64,000 bases of DNA from JANMOK01 sp031415055 (GTDB lineage Bacteria > Pseudomonadota > Alphaproteobacteria > Rhodobacterales > Rhodobacteraceae): contig JANOQZ010000021.1 of NCBI GenBank assembly GCA_031415055.1, positions 124,001-188,000 of the forward strand, written 5' to 3'. This document shows positions 33,427 through 41,883 of this stretch, piece after piece (the stretch's first letter is position 1; every line of letters begins with the position of its first letter). The notes below the pieces were generated by a model. That model ran no database searches and was not told where the DNA came from. It saw nothing but the letters and a program-made list of their open reading frames with translations. Position numbers and translations under genes: made by a program.

Positions 33427-35525
33427 ATGATTGGTTCACCTTGGCCGAGCTCGCCGAAGCGGCTCTGCCGGGTCTGCCGCGTTCAAGGCGAGGCCTGCTG
33501 TTCATGGCCAAGAAGGCGGGCTGGCACCGCGTGGATACCAGCCGGACACGCCCCGGACAGGGCGGTGGTGTAGAATTCAGCGTCACGGTGCTGCCACTGG
33601 CGGCACGCGCCGCTTGGACGGGACCGCGTCCGGCCGACCTTTTGCCGCCAAAGATCATGGAAGTCGGTGAGGACGCCTTACAAGGCGCAGACCGCGACCG
33701 GCGCGATGCGAAACTGGCGATCCTGAAGCTGTTTGATGAATACAGGTTGGCAAATCTGAGTTCCGCTGGCCGCACGTCCAGCCAATTCGGCGAGCAAGCC
33801 GCTCGCACATTTGCGCGGGCGTACACCAACGGCCAAATTGCAGCTCCGGAATGGGTGCGGCTGCAACTGCCACGGGTTTCCAAAAGTTCGATTTTCGTCT
33901 GGCAGCAGGTGAGCGAAACCTTCGGCCCGGATGCGCTCGCCCAAGACAGCCGCGGGAGGCCGGGCAATCTTGACGAGCAACTCGATGGCGCGGTCAAGCT
34001 GACCATCCTAGCCGCCATTGCCAAGAAGCAATTCCTGTCGGCCAAACACTTAAGGGCGCTGATCGCCGAGACCTACAAGGGTCAGCTCGAGACCATGCCG
34101 TCCTTGCGCGAAATCCAGCGCTCTGTCGCGCGTTGGAAACGCGAATACAAGAACGAGCTGCTCTATCTGACCGACCCCGATGCGTGGCGCAGCCGGGTGG
34201 AATTCGCTTCAACGAACGCGACCCGCGCCGATGGCCTCAACGACGTTTGGCAGATCGATGCCTCACCGGCCGATGTGTTGCTCAAGGGCGGCCGTCATTC
34301 GGTCTACCTCGCCATCGACGTCTGGTCGCGCCGACTGCAGGTGCTCGTCACGCCGACCCCGCGTGCCTCGGCCGTCGCGCTCCTCTTGCGCAAGTCGATC
34401 CTCGACTGGGGTGTCCCGCGCAAGATCAAGACCGACAACGGATCGGATTTCACTGCCCGTGTCACACAGCGGCTCTTCACCGCGCTCAACATCGAGGTCG
34501 AGCTGGCACCGCCCTATACGCCACGTGCCAAAGGCATCGTCGAGCGGGCGATCGGCACCTTCCAGCGCGATCTGGCCACCTGTCCCGGCTTCATCGGCCA
34601 TTCGGTGGCTGATCGCAAAATGATCGAGAACCGCAAGGCATTCGCGCAAAGGCAGGGGGCCGATCCCGCCGAACTCTTTGATGTCCAGATGGACCTCGTA
34701 GAATTCCAGACCTGGTGCGATCAATGGGCGTCGACTGTCTATGGCCATTCGGAGCACGCGGGTCTCGGCGGCACGACACCTTTCCAGAAGGCCGCCAGCT
34801 GGCAGGGCGAGATTCGCCGCGTCAGCCAGCCCTCGGCGCTCGATGTCCTGCTCGCTCTGGTTTCCGGTAAGGACGGCCTTCGACGCACGACCAAGCTTGG
34901 TGTCCGCATCGACAACCAGCATTACCAGACACCCAATGTCATGCCGGGAACCGATGTTCTGGTCCGTATGGACCCCAACGACCTCGGCCACGCTTGGCTC
35001 TTCGCCCCTGACGGCGAGACATGGCTTGGTGACGCGGTCTGCGCGTACCTCGCCGGGCTTGATCCCATAGCGACCGCACAACAGGTTCGGGCAGCGCAGA
35101 AGGCGCATTTGACCGATCGCATTTCCGACATTCGCAAGGAAATGCGCAAGATCGGGCCGCATGCGGTCTCGGACGCTCTACTGGCCGATGGTGCACGACG
35201 TGCGGCAGGCCTGATTGCATTTCCACAACGTTCGGAGACCTATTCGACGCCGGCGCTGGAAGCGGCAACAGCCGCCGTCAGCGCGACCCCCTTGCGATCA
35301 GCACTGGAACAGGAAGTTGTCACCTTCAACCCTGTGCCGCTGCAATCACCACAAGAGGACAAGCGCGACCGATTCCGTCGTGCCAATGCGCTCGAGGGAC
35401 AGTTGGCAAACGGCTCTGAAGTGAACGAGGCCGACGCTGCTTGGCTCCAAGTCTATCAAACCCAACCCGAATACCGCGCTGCGATGCGGATCTTCGAAGA
35501 ACGCGGTTGGGCAATGTTTGGCTGA
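33423..35525 (+). CDS. Mu-type DDE transposase (MuA-like)
   Basis: Phage transposase of 700 aa that binds the phage ends and performs replicative and integrative transposition. The N-terminal region has a Mu-type HTH segment (FTLAELAEAALPGLPRSRRGLLFMAKKAGW). The rve catalytic core has D279 (QIDAS), D338 (KTDNGSDF) and E374 (IVERAIG); the 35-residue D-E spacing is the D,D(35)E pattern. A Mu transposase C-terminal beta-barrel follows (residue 460-560) and a C-terminal helical tail that in Mu contacts MuB. Length is close to MuA (663 aa). Confidence 0.95.
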   Translation: MNDWFTLAELAEAALPGLPRSRRGLLFMAKKAGWHRVDTSRTRPGQGGGVEFSVTVLPLAARAAWTGPRPADLLPPKIMEVGEDALQGADRDRRDAKLAILKLFDEYRLANLSSAGRTSSQFGEQAARTFARAYTNGQIAAPEWVRLQLPRVSKSSIFVWQQVSETFGPDALAQDSRGRPGNLDEQLDGAVKLTILAAIAKKQFLSAKHLRALIAETYKGQLETMPSLREIQRSVARWKREYKNELLYLTDPDAWRSRVEFASTNATRADGLNDVWQIDASPADVLLKGGRHSVYLAIDVWSRRLQVLVTPTPRASAVALLLRKSILDWGVPRKIKTDNGSDFTARVTQRLFTALNIEVELAPPYTPRAKGIVERAIGTFQRDLATCPGFIGHSVADRKMIENRKAFAQRQGADPAELFDVQMDLVEFQTWCDQWASTVYGHSEHAGLGGTTPFQKAASWQGEIRRVSQPSALDVLLALVSGKDGLRRTTKLGVRIDNQHYQTPNVMPGTDVLVRMDPNDLGHAWLFAPDGETWLGDAVCAYLAGLDPIATAQQVRAAQKAHLTDRISDIRKEMRKIGPHAVSDALLADGARRAAGLIAFPQRSETYSTPALEAATAAVSATPLRSALEQEVVTFNPVPLQSPQEDKRDRFRRANALEGQLANGSEVNEADAAWLQVYQTQPEYRAAMRIFEERGWAMFG

Positions 35526-35597
35526 AGAAACTGAAACCACCCGCCGAGGCCGGATGGCAAGACTGTCCCCGGCGGGTCAACACAAAACGAGGCAACA

Positions 35598-36341
35598 ATG
35601 GCAGATAAGAAACAAGTTTACAATTCAGTCGCAACGCTCGGCAATGTCGCCGCGCTGGTCGAGCTGATCGATCGTGTGCAGAACCGCGCGGCGACGTTGC
35701 CGGGCATGGCTGTTTTCTTCGGGCCTTCCGGCTACGGCAAAACTACGGCAGCGACCTACGCCGCCAACCTGTACCGCGCCTATTACGTGCAGGTAAAATC
35801 GGTCTGGACGCGCAAGAAGCTTTGCACGGCAATCCTTGTCGATCTCGGCATCCATCCGGCGCGCTCGGTCGCTGATATGATCGACCAGATCGCCGAGGAA
35901 ATCGCCCGCTCTGGTCGGCCCCTGCTGATCGACGAGGCGGATCACCTGGTGGCTCGCAACATGATCGAGATCGTGCGAGATATCTACGAATCCTCGGGTG
36001 CCACCATCATCCTGATCGGCGAGGAATTGCTGCCCCAAAAACTGCAGATGTGGGAGCGCGTGCACGGCCGCATGCTGGACTGGGTCGGCGCGCAACCGGG
36101 CAGTCTTTCGGATGTCGAACAACTCCAGCAAATCTATTGCCGGGACATCGAACTGAAGGAAGACCTGAAGGCGCACCTTTTGGCAGCGTCCAACCGCTCG
36201 ATCCGCCGCATATGCATCAATCTTGACCGGGTACAGGAATTTGCCCGCACACACGGGAAGTCTTCGGTCTCTCGCGCCGACTGGGGCAAGACCGACTTCT
36301 TCTCCGGTCTCGCACCAACGCCGCGGAGGTTGACACCATGA
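35598..36341 (+). CDS. MuB-like AAA ATPase, target-DNA activator
   Basis: Transposition partner ATPase of 247 aa. Walker A GPSGYGKT (residues 42-49), Walker B LLIDEAD (near 110-116), sensor segment IILIGEE (near 137), then a C-terminal helical domain (NRSIRRICINLDRVQEFA). MuB-type proteins polymerise on target DNA, stimulate MuA and provide target immunity. It lies 72 bp after the transposase gene and overlaps the next gene by 4 bp. Confidence 0.92.
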   Translation: MADKKQVYNSVATLGNVAALVELIDRVQNRAATLPGMAVFFGPSGYGKTTAATYAANLYRAYYVQVKSVWTRKKLCTAILVDLGIHPARSVADMIDQIAEEIARSGRPLLIDEADHLVARNMIEIVRDIYESSGATIILIGEELLPQKLQMWERVHGRMLDWVGAQPGSLSDVEQLQQIYCRDIELKEDLKAHLLAASNRSIRRICINLDRVQEFARTHGKSSVSRADWGKTDFFSGLAPTPRRLTP

Positions 36342-36934
36342 GCCGAAAACCTTCCGATGTCGTCGCCAATTCGCTTGAGCCGAAAGGCCGTCAAGCGGTT
36401 TGGGAGCACATCCGCAAGTTGCAGGCCGACTGGTTCACCACCGGCCAAATCTTCGAGCCGACGCAGATCCCGCGACGCACGATTTCGAGTTACTTAAGCT
36501 GCTTGGAAAACGGCGGTTATGTGGAAAGTCGCCGTAGCCCAAAGGGAACTGTCGAGTTCCGGCTGCTGCGTGACGTCGGCGTGCATGCCCCCAGACTCAG
36601 CCGGGATGGCACGCCCGTTATTTCGGGGAACGGCAACGACAATCTATGGCGCTCGATGCGAATCCTGAAGCAATTCAGCCCGCTCGACCTCGCTGTGCAT
36701 TCGACCACCGACACGGTCAAGGTCGGACTTAAGACGGCGAAGACTTATTGCGTCATGCTGCTGGCGACGGGCTACCTGCGTATCGTCCAAAGGGCCTCCA
36801 ACGCCGGGACCGGCAGGCTTGCGACCTACAGGCTGATCCGCAATTCTGGTCCGCTGCATCCGGAAATCCAGAAGATCAAGCAGGTCTTCGACCCCAACAC
36901 CAACGCTGTCTATCTGAAAGGTGGTGTATCATGA
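36338..36934 (+). CDS. winged-helix early phage protein
   Basis: Protein of 198 aa, no exact family. Two winged-helix-like segments are visible: residues about 18-70 (RQAVWEHIRKLQ...FTTGQI...IPRRTISSYLSCLENGGYVES) and about 100-155 (LWRSMRILKQFSPLDLAVHST...KTAKTYCVMLLATGYLRIV). This suggests a DNA-binding regulator or accessory replication factor. ATGA-coupled on both sides. Confidence 0.65.
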   Translation: MSRKPSDVVANSLEPKGRQAVWEHIRKLQADWFTTGQIFEPTQIPRRTISSYLSCLENGGYVESRRSPKGTVEFRLLRDVGVHAPRLSRDGTPVISGNGNDNLWRSMRILKQFSPLDLAVHSTTDTVKVGLKTAKTYCVMLLATGYLRIVQRASNAGTGRLATYRLIRNSGPLHPEIQKIKQVFDPNTNAVYLKGGVS

Positions 36935-37362
36935 GGGGTGCGCGGGTCGACAACAGGACGAACGCCCTTGCGGCTTGGGGTGCGCCGTTGCCCGACTGGG
37001 TCGAGGTTCTGGTCCGTCAATGCGATCAGGTCTCGCAAAGCGAGGTGGCCAAGACCCTGCGTGTCTCGGCTGCGCTCGTCAACACCGTACTTCGCAACAA
37101 GTACAACGGCGACATGGCCGGTATCGAGAACTCGGTGCGCGGTGCCTTCATGAATGCGATGGTGAATTGCCCAGTGCTCGGCACGATCCCGACCCACGAT
37201 TGCCAAGACTGGCAACGCAAATCGACCCGGTTTGTCAACATCAATGCACAGCGCGTGCAGATGTTCCGTGCCTGCGCAAGATGCCCACAGAACCGGCACC
37301 GCAAGGCTGCCTTCAACGACCTTTCACACGACATTGAAATCAGGGGGAACAGCGATGAATGA
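36931..37362 (+). CDS. HTH-containing early phage protein
   Basis: Protein of 143 aa with a likely HTH near residues 35-60 (QVSQSEVAKTLRVSAALVNTVLRN). A C-terminal cysteine-containing stretch (CARCPQN) and a cysteine around 85 could bind metal. ATG 36931 overlaps the previous stop by 4 bp, and an in-frame extension upstream is rejected. It overlaps the DUF3164 gene start by 8 bp. Confidence 0.65.
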   Translation: MRGARVDNRTNALAAWGAPLPDWVEVLVRQCDQVSQSEVAKTLRVSAALVNTVLRNKYNGDMAGIENSVRGAFMNAMVNCPVLGTIPTHDCQDWQRKSTRFVNINAQRVQMFRACARCPQNRHRKAAFNDLSHDIEIRGNSDE

Positions 37363-38029
37363 CACAAGCAAAACAACCAGTGGGCCGATAGAGCGCAGCC
37401 GAGTGCCATCTGGGCGCATCCTTGTCGGCCATACCAGCTACATCAGCGACGCCAAGGGTTCTCTGACACCCGTCAACCTTGTGAAGCCGCAACATCTGCT
37501 CGAAGACGAAACCGTCCGCAAGATTGTTGGCTATGCGCTGGATTTGTCCGACCAGATCGCGCGTTTCAAAGCCCATACGTTTGAAGATTTGGGCGCGTTC
37601 GAAGCCCTTCTCCAACAGGAATACAACGCCAGTGTCGGTGGCCTGAAAGGCAACAAGACCTTCATGTCTTACGATGGACTGTTCAAAGTGCAGGTGCAGG
37701 TTGCCGACAATGTCGATTTCGGTCCCGAATTGCAGATTGCCAAGGGGCTTTTCGATGAGTGCCTGAACGAATGGGCCGAGGGCAGCCACGAAATGATCCG
37801 CACCATCGTGACGCGGGCCTTCAACACAGACAAAGCAGGCCAGATCAACCGAGCCGAGATATTCCTGCTGCTCAGAATTGACAACGTGGATCCACGCTGG
37901 ATGCGGGCGATGGCGGCGATCCGCGATGCCATGCGCATCGTCGGCTCCAAGACCTATGTCCGCTGCTACGCGCGGGAGAGCTTCGATGGCGCGTGGCACG
38001 CCATCACCATCGATCTCGCCAAAGCTTGA
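37355..38029 (+). CDS. DUF3164 family phage protein
   Basis: Protein of 224 aa common in Mu-like phages in this position. The recognisable core is PVNLVKPQHLLEDETVRKIV, then AFEALLQQEYN....GGLKGNKTFMSYDGLFKVQVQVAD and a C-terminal LLLRIDNVDPRWMRAMAAIRDAMRIVGSKTYVR. The ribosome site CAGGGGGA is 8 bp upstream of ATG 37355. Function is not established for the family. Confidence 0.85.
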   Translation: MNDTSKTTSGPIERSRVPSGRILVGHTSYISDAKGSLTPVNLVKPQHLLEDETVRKIVGYALDLSDQIARFKAHTFEDLGAFEALLQQEYNASVGGLKGNKTFMSYDGLFKVQVQVADNVDFGPELQIAKGLFDECLNEWAEGSHEMIRTIVTRAFNTDKAGQINRAEIFLLLRIDNVDPRWMRAMAAIRDAMRIVGSKTYVRCYARESFDGAWHAITIDLAKA

Positions 38030-38040
38030 GGGAGCCGACG

Positions 38041-38379
38041 ATGACCGATATTGCGCGTGTTTCCGGCGACTCTGCCAGCGAAGCTGAGCTCCGGGCGGCG
38101 TTGAAAGCCGTACTGCGCCGCAATCCAGATATGGCGGCGACCACGCCGCCCGAAAACCCGTCTTGGCTTTTCCACGAAGGCACACTGGTCTGGATCGGCC
38201 AAACTCGGGGCATTGGATTTGGCATCTTCCCCGAGCCAGACGTCACTCAACCTTGGCACGAATGGCGTCTCTGGATCAAATTCCATAACACCGAACTGCA
38301 TGAGTGGCGGGCAGCCGGCCTCGTCCTGTTCGAAAACGGAACACCCCAATTCGCAGAGATCGAAGGGTTGGGGCGATGA
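38041..38379 (+). CDS. hypothetical phage protein
   Basis: Protein of 112 aa, not recognised. The second half is rich in Trp and His (WHEWRLWIKFHNTELHEW). It starts 11 bp after the DUF3164 gene behind a GAGGGAG ribosome site and overlaps gemA by 4 bp (ATGA). Confidence 0.6.
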   Translation: MTDIARVSGDSASEAELRAALKAVLRRNPDMAATTPPENPSWLFHEGTLVWIGQTRGIGFGIFPEPDVTQPWHEWRLWIKFHNTELHEWRAAGLVLFENGTPQFAEIEGLGR

Positions 38380-39062
38380 GCGCGATGAAGGCCATCTACG
38401 CTGGCCTGCGCGCCTGCGGCATCGGCGATGAGGTCGACCGCCGCGACTTCTATGAGCGCGTGACCGGCAAGCGCGGCTTGCGGGTCATGACTCCGACCGA
38501 ACAGGAAGCCGTGCTGGCCGAGCTGCGCCGGATGGGGTTTCGCAGCGTTCAGGGCGATGGCGGCAAGCCGGACTACGCGCATCCGTCACGGGTCAAGCTC
38601 GATGGTCCCTATGCCAAAAAACTGCAGGCGCTCTGGATTTCAGGCTGGAACCTAGGCCTCGTCGAACACCGTGAGGATGCGGCCCTGCTTGCCTTCGTCA
38701 GGCGGCAGACCGGGCTGGAGCACACGCGCTTTCTGCGCGACCCGCATGAGGCCGCCAAGGTTGTCGAGGCGCTAAAAAACTGGATCCACAACAAGGGTGG
38801 CGTCGTCTGGGGCGAAAGCAACGGCTATGATTGGCTGGTCAGCGACCCGGCCCGCGTGGCCTGGGCGCAATGGCGACGCCTGTATCCCGATGCCTCGCTG
38901 TTGGATTTGACCGCCTTCAGCGCCGCGATCCGCGCCATCATTGGCCCGCGCGTCGGCCTGCATCTGTTGAAACGTGCCGACTGGCGGGCGGTCATGAACG
39001 CCTTTGGCGTGACGATCCGCAAAAACGCGACCGACAAAGGAAGGATTGCTGCACATGGTTAA
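38376..39062 (+). CDS. gemA: GemA-like regulatory protein (DUF1018)
   Basis: Mu GemA-type protein of 228 aa; in Mu it modulates host gene expression and gyrase. The N-terminus MKAIYAGLRACGIGDEVDRRDFYERVTG and the central KLQALWISGWNLGLVEHREDAALLAFVRRQTGLEHTRFL are the family's signature blocks. A C-terminal extension of about 80 aa follows. It starts in an ATGA overlap and ends 8 bp inside the next gene. Confidence 0.85.
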   Translation: MSAMKAIYAGLRACGIGDEVDRRDFYERVTGKRGLRVMTPTEQEAVLAELRRMGFRSVQGDGGKPDYAHPSRVKLDGPYAKKLQALWISGWNLGLVEHREDAALLAFVRRQTGLEHTRFLRDPHEAAKVVEALKNWIHNKGGVVWGESNGYDWLVSDPARVAWAQWRRLYPDASLLDLTAFSAAIRAIIGPRVGLHLLKRADWRAVMNAFGVTIRKNATDKGRIAAHG

Positions 39063-39483
39063 GACCATTTTCGTCGATCAGCTTGCCGGTGCCAATGCCA
39101 AGAACAGTTGGAACACCATCAGAATTAAGCGCGGGCTGCCCTGCATCGGGGCAATCTGGGCGCAGGAAATGTTCGAAGTCCAGTACCGGCGCAAACACCC
39201 GCTCGCAGCCATCCTGCGCTTGAAACGCTTCCAACGAGAAAGCGAATTGATGGGGCACGAAGTCGAAGTGCAGGCTGCGGTCCGCTTCTATGATCGGAAA
39301 GAGTACAACTACCGGTTTCGGGAAGCCCGCGTTGTCAGCGGATATACGTTCTTCAGCGGCTGGTCACCGATGCGAGTGCGAAAGGAGATGCTGTCGCGCC
39401 GCGCTGTTGCACTTCGTTGGGTCATCCAGAACCAGTGGCTGATCAGCCAATTCATGGACCTTGCTGAGGCGGAGCCATCATGA
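39055..39483 (+). CDS. phage protein with QExxE...GHEVEV motif, paralogue of the 31462 gene
   Basis: Protein of 142 aa. It shares with the product at 31462-31998 the blocks IFVDQLAGANA, IGAIWAQEMFEV, GHEVEVQAA..FY and SGWS......EML....VALRWV. Here the second block keeps GHEVEV. The arrangement QExxE (near residue 37) then GHEVEVQAA (near 69) resembles a zincin-like fold with altered ligands. Start ATG 39055 with AAGGA upstream, overlapping the gemA end. Function unknown. Confidence 0.6.
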   Translation: MVKTIFVDQLAGANAKNSWNTIRIKRGLPCIGAIWAQEMFEVQYRRKHPLAAILRLKRFQRESELMGHEVEVQAAVRFYDRKEYNYRFREARVVSGYTFFSGWSPMRVRKEMLSRRAVALRWVIQNQWLISQFMDLAEAEPS

Positions 39484-39677
39484 CCCGCCGTGTCACCATT
39501 GAAATCACGCCCCCCGGCTGCAAGATGCCACATTACGCCCAAGGCGACTATGTCGGCCCCGATCCCGAGCGTCCGGGCCGTCACCTCGTCCGCATCGGAT
39601 TGGCTGTTTTCTCTGGTTGGTTGGTGAAACCGCTGGACACCACGCTCGAAGAACGCCCAGCGAAAGCGGCATTATGA
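39480..39677 (+). CDS. small hypothetical phage protein
   Basis: Product of 65 aa, coupled by ATGA at both ends. It has a beta-rich look (RRVTIEITPPG, HLVRIGLAVFSGWLVKPL). No family recognised. Confidence 0.55.
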   Translation: MTRRVTIEITPPGCKMPHYAQGDYVGPDPERPGRHLVRIGLAVFSGWLVKPLDTTLEERPAKAAL

Positions 39678-39940
39678 ACCGCACCTCGCCCTTGGCTATG
39701 CTGCAGATCAGAGCCAACAAGATCGCAGCGCAAGTGAAGCTGACCGCGACCATCGAGAAGATCACCGGTCCAGCGGCCGCGCAGGTCGCTGCCGCACGCG
39801 AAAGACCTTCTGTAAAATTCGCTACCATACTGGATGACGCAGTCATCAATCTTGAAATGACTTGGGCTGCGATCCGCCAAATGAGCGAGGCCGAACTCGC
39901 GAAACTCATCATCGCACGGATTCGCGAGGACGCGGCATGA
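39674..39940 (+). CDS. small hypothetical phage protein
   Basis: Helical product of 88 aa (IRANKIAAQVKLTATIEKI, then AELAKLIIARIRED). ATG 39674 overlaps the previous stop and the end overlaps the methylase start, both by 4 bp. No family recognised. Confidence 0.55.
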   Translation: MNRTSPLAMLQIRANKIAAQVKLTATIEKITGPAAAQVAAARERPSVKFATILDDAVINLEMTWAAIRQMSEAELAKLIIARIREDAA

Positions 39941-40617
39941 CCGCCTCCGCGAAATCCTATTTCCGCGCGATCAACGGACAGAGGGTCGAGCCGCCATCGC
40001 TGCCGCTCGATCTGCACCGGCAGACGGCCCCCTACGAGCGTCAGGAAGGCGACTTTTATCCAACGGCTCCGCTCGATGCGATACACGCCCTTTTGCAGCG
40101 CGACGGCACCGCCATCCAGGCTTGTGATGCGGTCTGGGAACCAGCCTGCGGGCGCGGTGATCTGGTGAAACCCATGCGCAGCCTCGGCCTGCAGGTGCAC
40201 GCCAGTGACCTTGTTGATCGCGGCTGCCCCGATTCCGGCGTAGGCGACTATTTCGCCCGCACGACATCGCCATGCCGAGCAATCATTACTAATCCACCCT
40301 ACAACCTCATCTCTGCCCGAGACGGCAAGGGGCGCTGGCTGCGGCACACGCTTGATATGCCCGGCTGGGACTATCTTGCCCTGCTTTTGAACTGGGAATG
40401 GCCCGCCGCGCGCGCCAACGGCTTCGGCGAGATGCTCGATGCGCGACCATTCTCCTATGCTCTCCTCTGCCGTTGGAAGATCGACTTCACCGGTGGTGGC
40501 TCTCCGCCCCAGCGCAACGCGTGGTTTGTCTGGCGCAAAGACTGGACCGGATATCCCGGCTTTTTCTTCCTCGACAGGCCGGTCAGTGGTGCTGGCGACC
40601 AAATACCGATGCTCTGA
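39937..40617 (+). CDS. phage DNA methyltransferase-like protein (NPPY)
   Basis: SAM-dependent methylase of 226 aa. Motif I appears as WEPACGRGDL (near residue 67) and the catalytic motif as TNPPYN (near 118), the pattern of N6-adenine/N4-cytosine amino-methylases. An N-terminal FYPTAPLDAIHALL segment resembles phage methylases that act without a restriction partner. It is the second DNA methylase of this prophage, besides the Dam type at 28720. Confidence 0.78.
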   Translation: MTASAKSYFRAINGQRVEPPSLPLDLHRQTAPYERQEGDFYPTAPLDAIHALLQRDGTAIQACDAVWEPACGRGDLVKPMRSLGLQVHASDLVDRGCPDSGVGDYFARTTSPCRAIITNPPYNLISARDGKGRWLRHTLDMPGWDYLALLLNWEWPAARANGFGEMLDARPFSYALLCRWKIDFTGGGSPPQRNAWFVWRKDWTGYPGFFFLDRPVSGAGDQIPML

Positions 40618-40630
40618 ATAAGGAGTGCAG

Positions 40631-41080
40631 ATGATACACGCCGAGACTTATTATTTTCCCATGTTCTTCGCCTCGCGGATAATCGATGGCACCAAGCGCC
40701 AGACGATTTGCGCACCACGACCACGCCATGTCTGGCCGGGTGAGTTTATGCTTTTCCGGGTTGTCGGTCTTGCTGACCGAACCCTCGTATCCCCGCAGGT
40801 TTGCACCGCCATCGTTCCGATCTCGATCGCATGCAGCGACCTGCTTAATACTTGGATCGCCTCGATCACACTGGACGACAGGATTCTAAACAGCGCTCAG
40901 ATCGAAAATTTGGCCCGCGCCGAAGGCTTTCCCGATCGAACGGAAATGGGCCGGTACTGGCGCAAAACAAAGCCGGATGTTCTGCGATTTGACGGTGTAC
41001 TGATCACTTGGGCACCGCCGAGCGAGGCCGGGTCCGTAACGCCACACACCAACAATCCGATCCTGCGCTCCGCCGCATGA
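40631..41080 (+). CDS. ASCH-like domain phage protein
   Basis: Protein of 149 aa. The first 40 residues (PMFFASRIIDGTKRQTICAPRPRHVWPGEFMLFRVVGL) match the general ASCH pattern of a basic IxxGxKxxTxR...PGexxxxR fold that binds RNA or nucleotides. The start is ATG 40631; a GTG two codons upstream is possible. It is placed between a methylase and an HNH nuclease, so a nucleic-acid role is likely. Confidence 0.6.
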   Translation: MIHAETYYFPMFFASRIIDGTKRQTICAPRPRHVWPGEFMLFRVVGLADRTLVSPQVCTAIVPISIACSDLLNTWIASITLDDRILNSAQIENLARAEGFPDRTEMGRYWRKTKPDVLRFDGVLITWAPPSEAGSVTPHTNNPILRSAA

Positions 41081-41095
41081 ACACAGGAGACGCAT

Positions 41096-41431
41096 ATGCC
41101 AATCCGACCTGAAAACCGCGCCCGTTATCCATCTAACTGGCCGGAGATCAGCCAGCGCATCAAGGCCCGCGCCGGTGATTGCTGCGAAGGATCGCCTGCC
41201 TATCCCAATTGCCGGACGCCCAATGGGCAGCCCCATCCAGTGACCGGATCACTGGTGGTTCTAACCGTCGCCCATCTCGACCACACGCCGGAGAATTGTG
41301 CAGATGACAACCTGCGCTGCTTCTGTCAGCGCTGCCACAACACCTATGACGCGCCGATGCGCCGGGCCGGTGTGGCTGCGCGGGCATTCGCGCGCCGCGC
41401 CTCCGGCGATCTATTCGGTGTTGCACGGTGA
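41096..41431 (+). CDS. HNH endonuclease-like protein
   Basis: Protein of 111 aa with zinc-finger HNH features: CCEGSPAYPNCR (near residue 23-34), the core LTVAHLDHTPENCADDNLRCFCQRCHN (near 56-82), giving a His-Asn-His-like triad between two Cys pairs. In phages such small HNH proteins often aid packaging or early DNA processing. It overlaps the next gene by 4 bp (GTGA). Confidence 0.8.
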   Translation: MPIRPENRARYPSNWPEISQRIKARAGDCCEGSPAYPNCRTPNGQPHPVTGSLVVLTVAHLDHTPENCADDNLRCFCQRCHNTYDAPMRRAGVAARAFARRASGDLFGVAR

Positions 41432-41802
41432 GCGAGGTCGTGCCAACGCCCCCGGCCCATGTCGCGCCCTTCGTGAGAGCGCTGGGCGTGGATACGACCA
41501 TCGAATTCCTGCTCACCTTCGGGGGTGCCGAACTCTATTTGCCGACCATGCCCCAAGGTCGCTCGATGCTGGAAAAGAAATTCGGCCGCGATGCTGCCTT
41601 GGCTGTCAGCAAGGCAGCCGAGCATCTGCCCAAGCGCATTCCAACAGCCAAGCCATGGATCGCCCAAGTGCTGAAATCAAAAGGCTATGCCGTGGCGGAA
41701 ATCGCCCGTAAGCTGCATGCCAGCGACGTTTCCGTCCGCGGCTGGCTCAAGCTCTCCTACGATCCAGAGCCCGTGGATCCCCGCCAGATTTCCCTCTTTT
41801 GA
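41428..41802 (+). CDS. Mor/C-like late transcription activator
   Basis: Protein of 124 aa with the layout of Mu Mor/C activators: a dimerisation part with FLLTFGGAELYLPTMPQ, and a C-terminal HTH (KGYAVAEIARKLHASDVSVRGWLK, about residues 83-107). Start GTG 41428 overlaps the HNH gene. It sits immediately before the lysis and head genes, the usual place of the middle/late activator. Likely binding sites are the repeated motif at 41811 and 50311. Confidence 0.75.
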   Translation: MSEVVPTPPAHVAPFVRALGVDTTIEFLLTFGGAELYLPTMPQGRSMLEKKFGRDAALAVSKAAEHLPKRIPTAKPWIAQVLKSKGYAVAEIARKLHASDVSVRGWLKLSYDPEPVDPRQISLF

Positions 41803-41810
41803 GCGCTGCA

Positions 41811-41834
41811 GCAAACGCTTGCGGCTGATTTTCC
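41811..41834 (+). promoter_or_regulatory. candidate late-promoter element, copy 1
   Basis: GCAAACGCTTGCGGCTGATTTTCC shares GCAA-N2-GCTTGCGGCTG and TTTTCC with the element at 50311-50333. It lies 50 bp upstream of the endolysin gene. The GCAA-N4-TTGC part is a dyad, as expected for a dimeric activator such as Mor. Confidence 0.5.
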
Positions 41835-41883
41835 TCGGGCAATCCCTTCATTGTGGTTGGGATCAATCCCGGGACTTAAGCCA

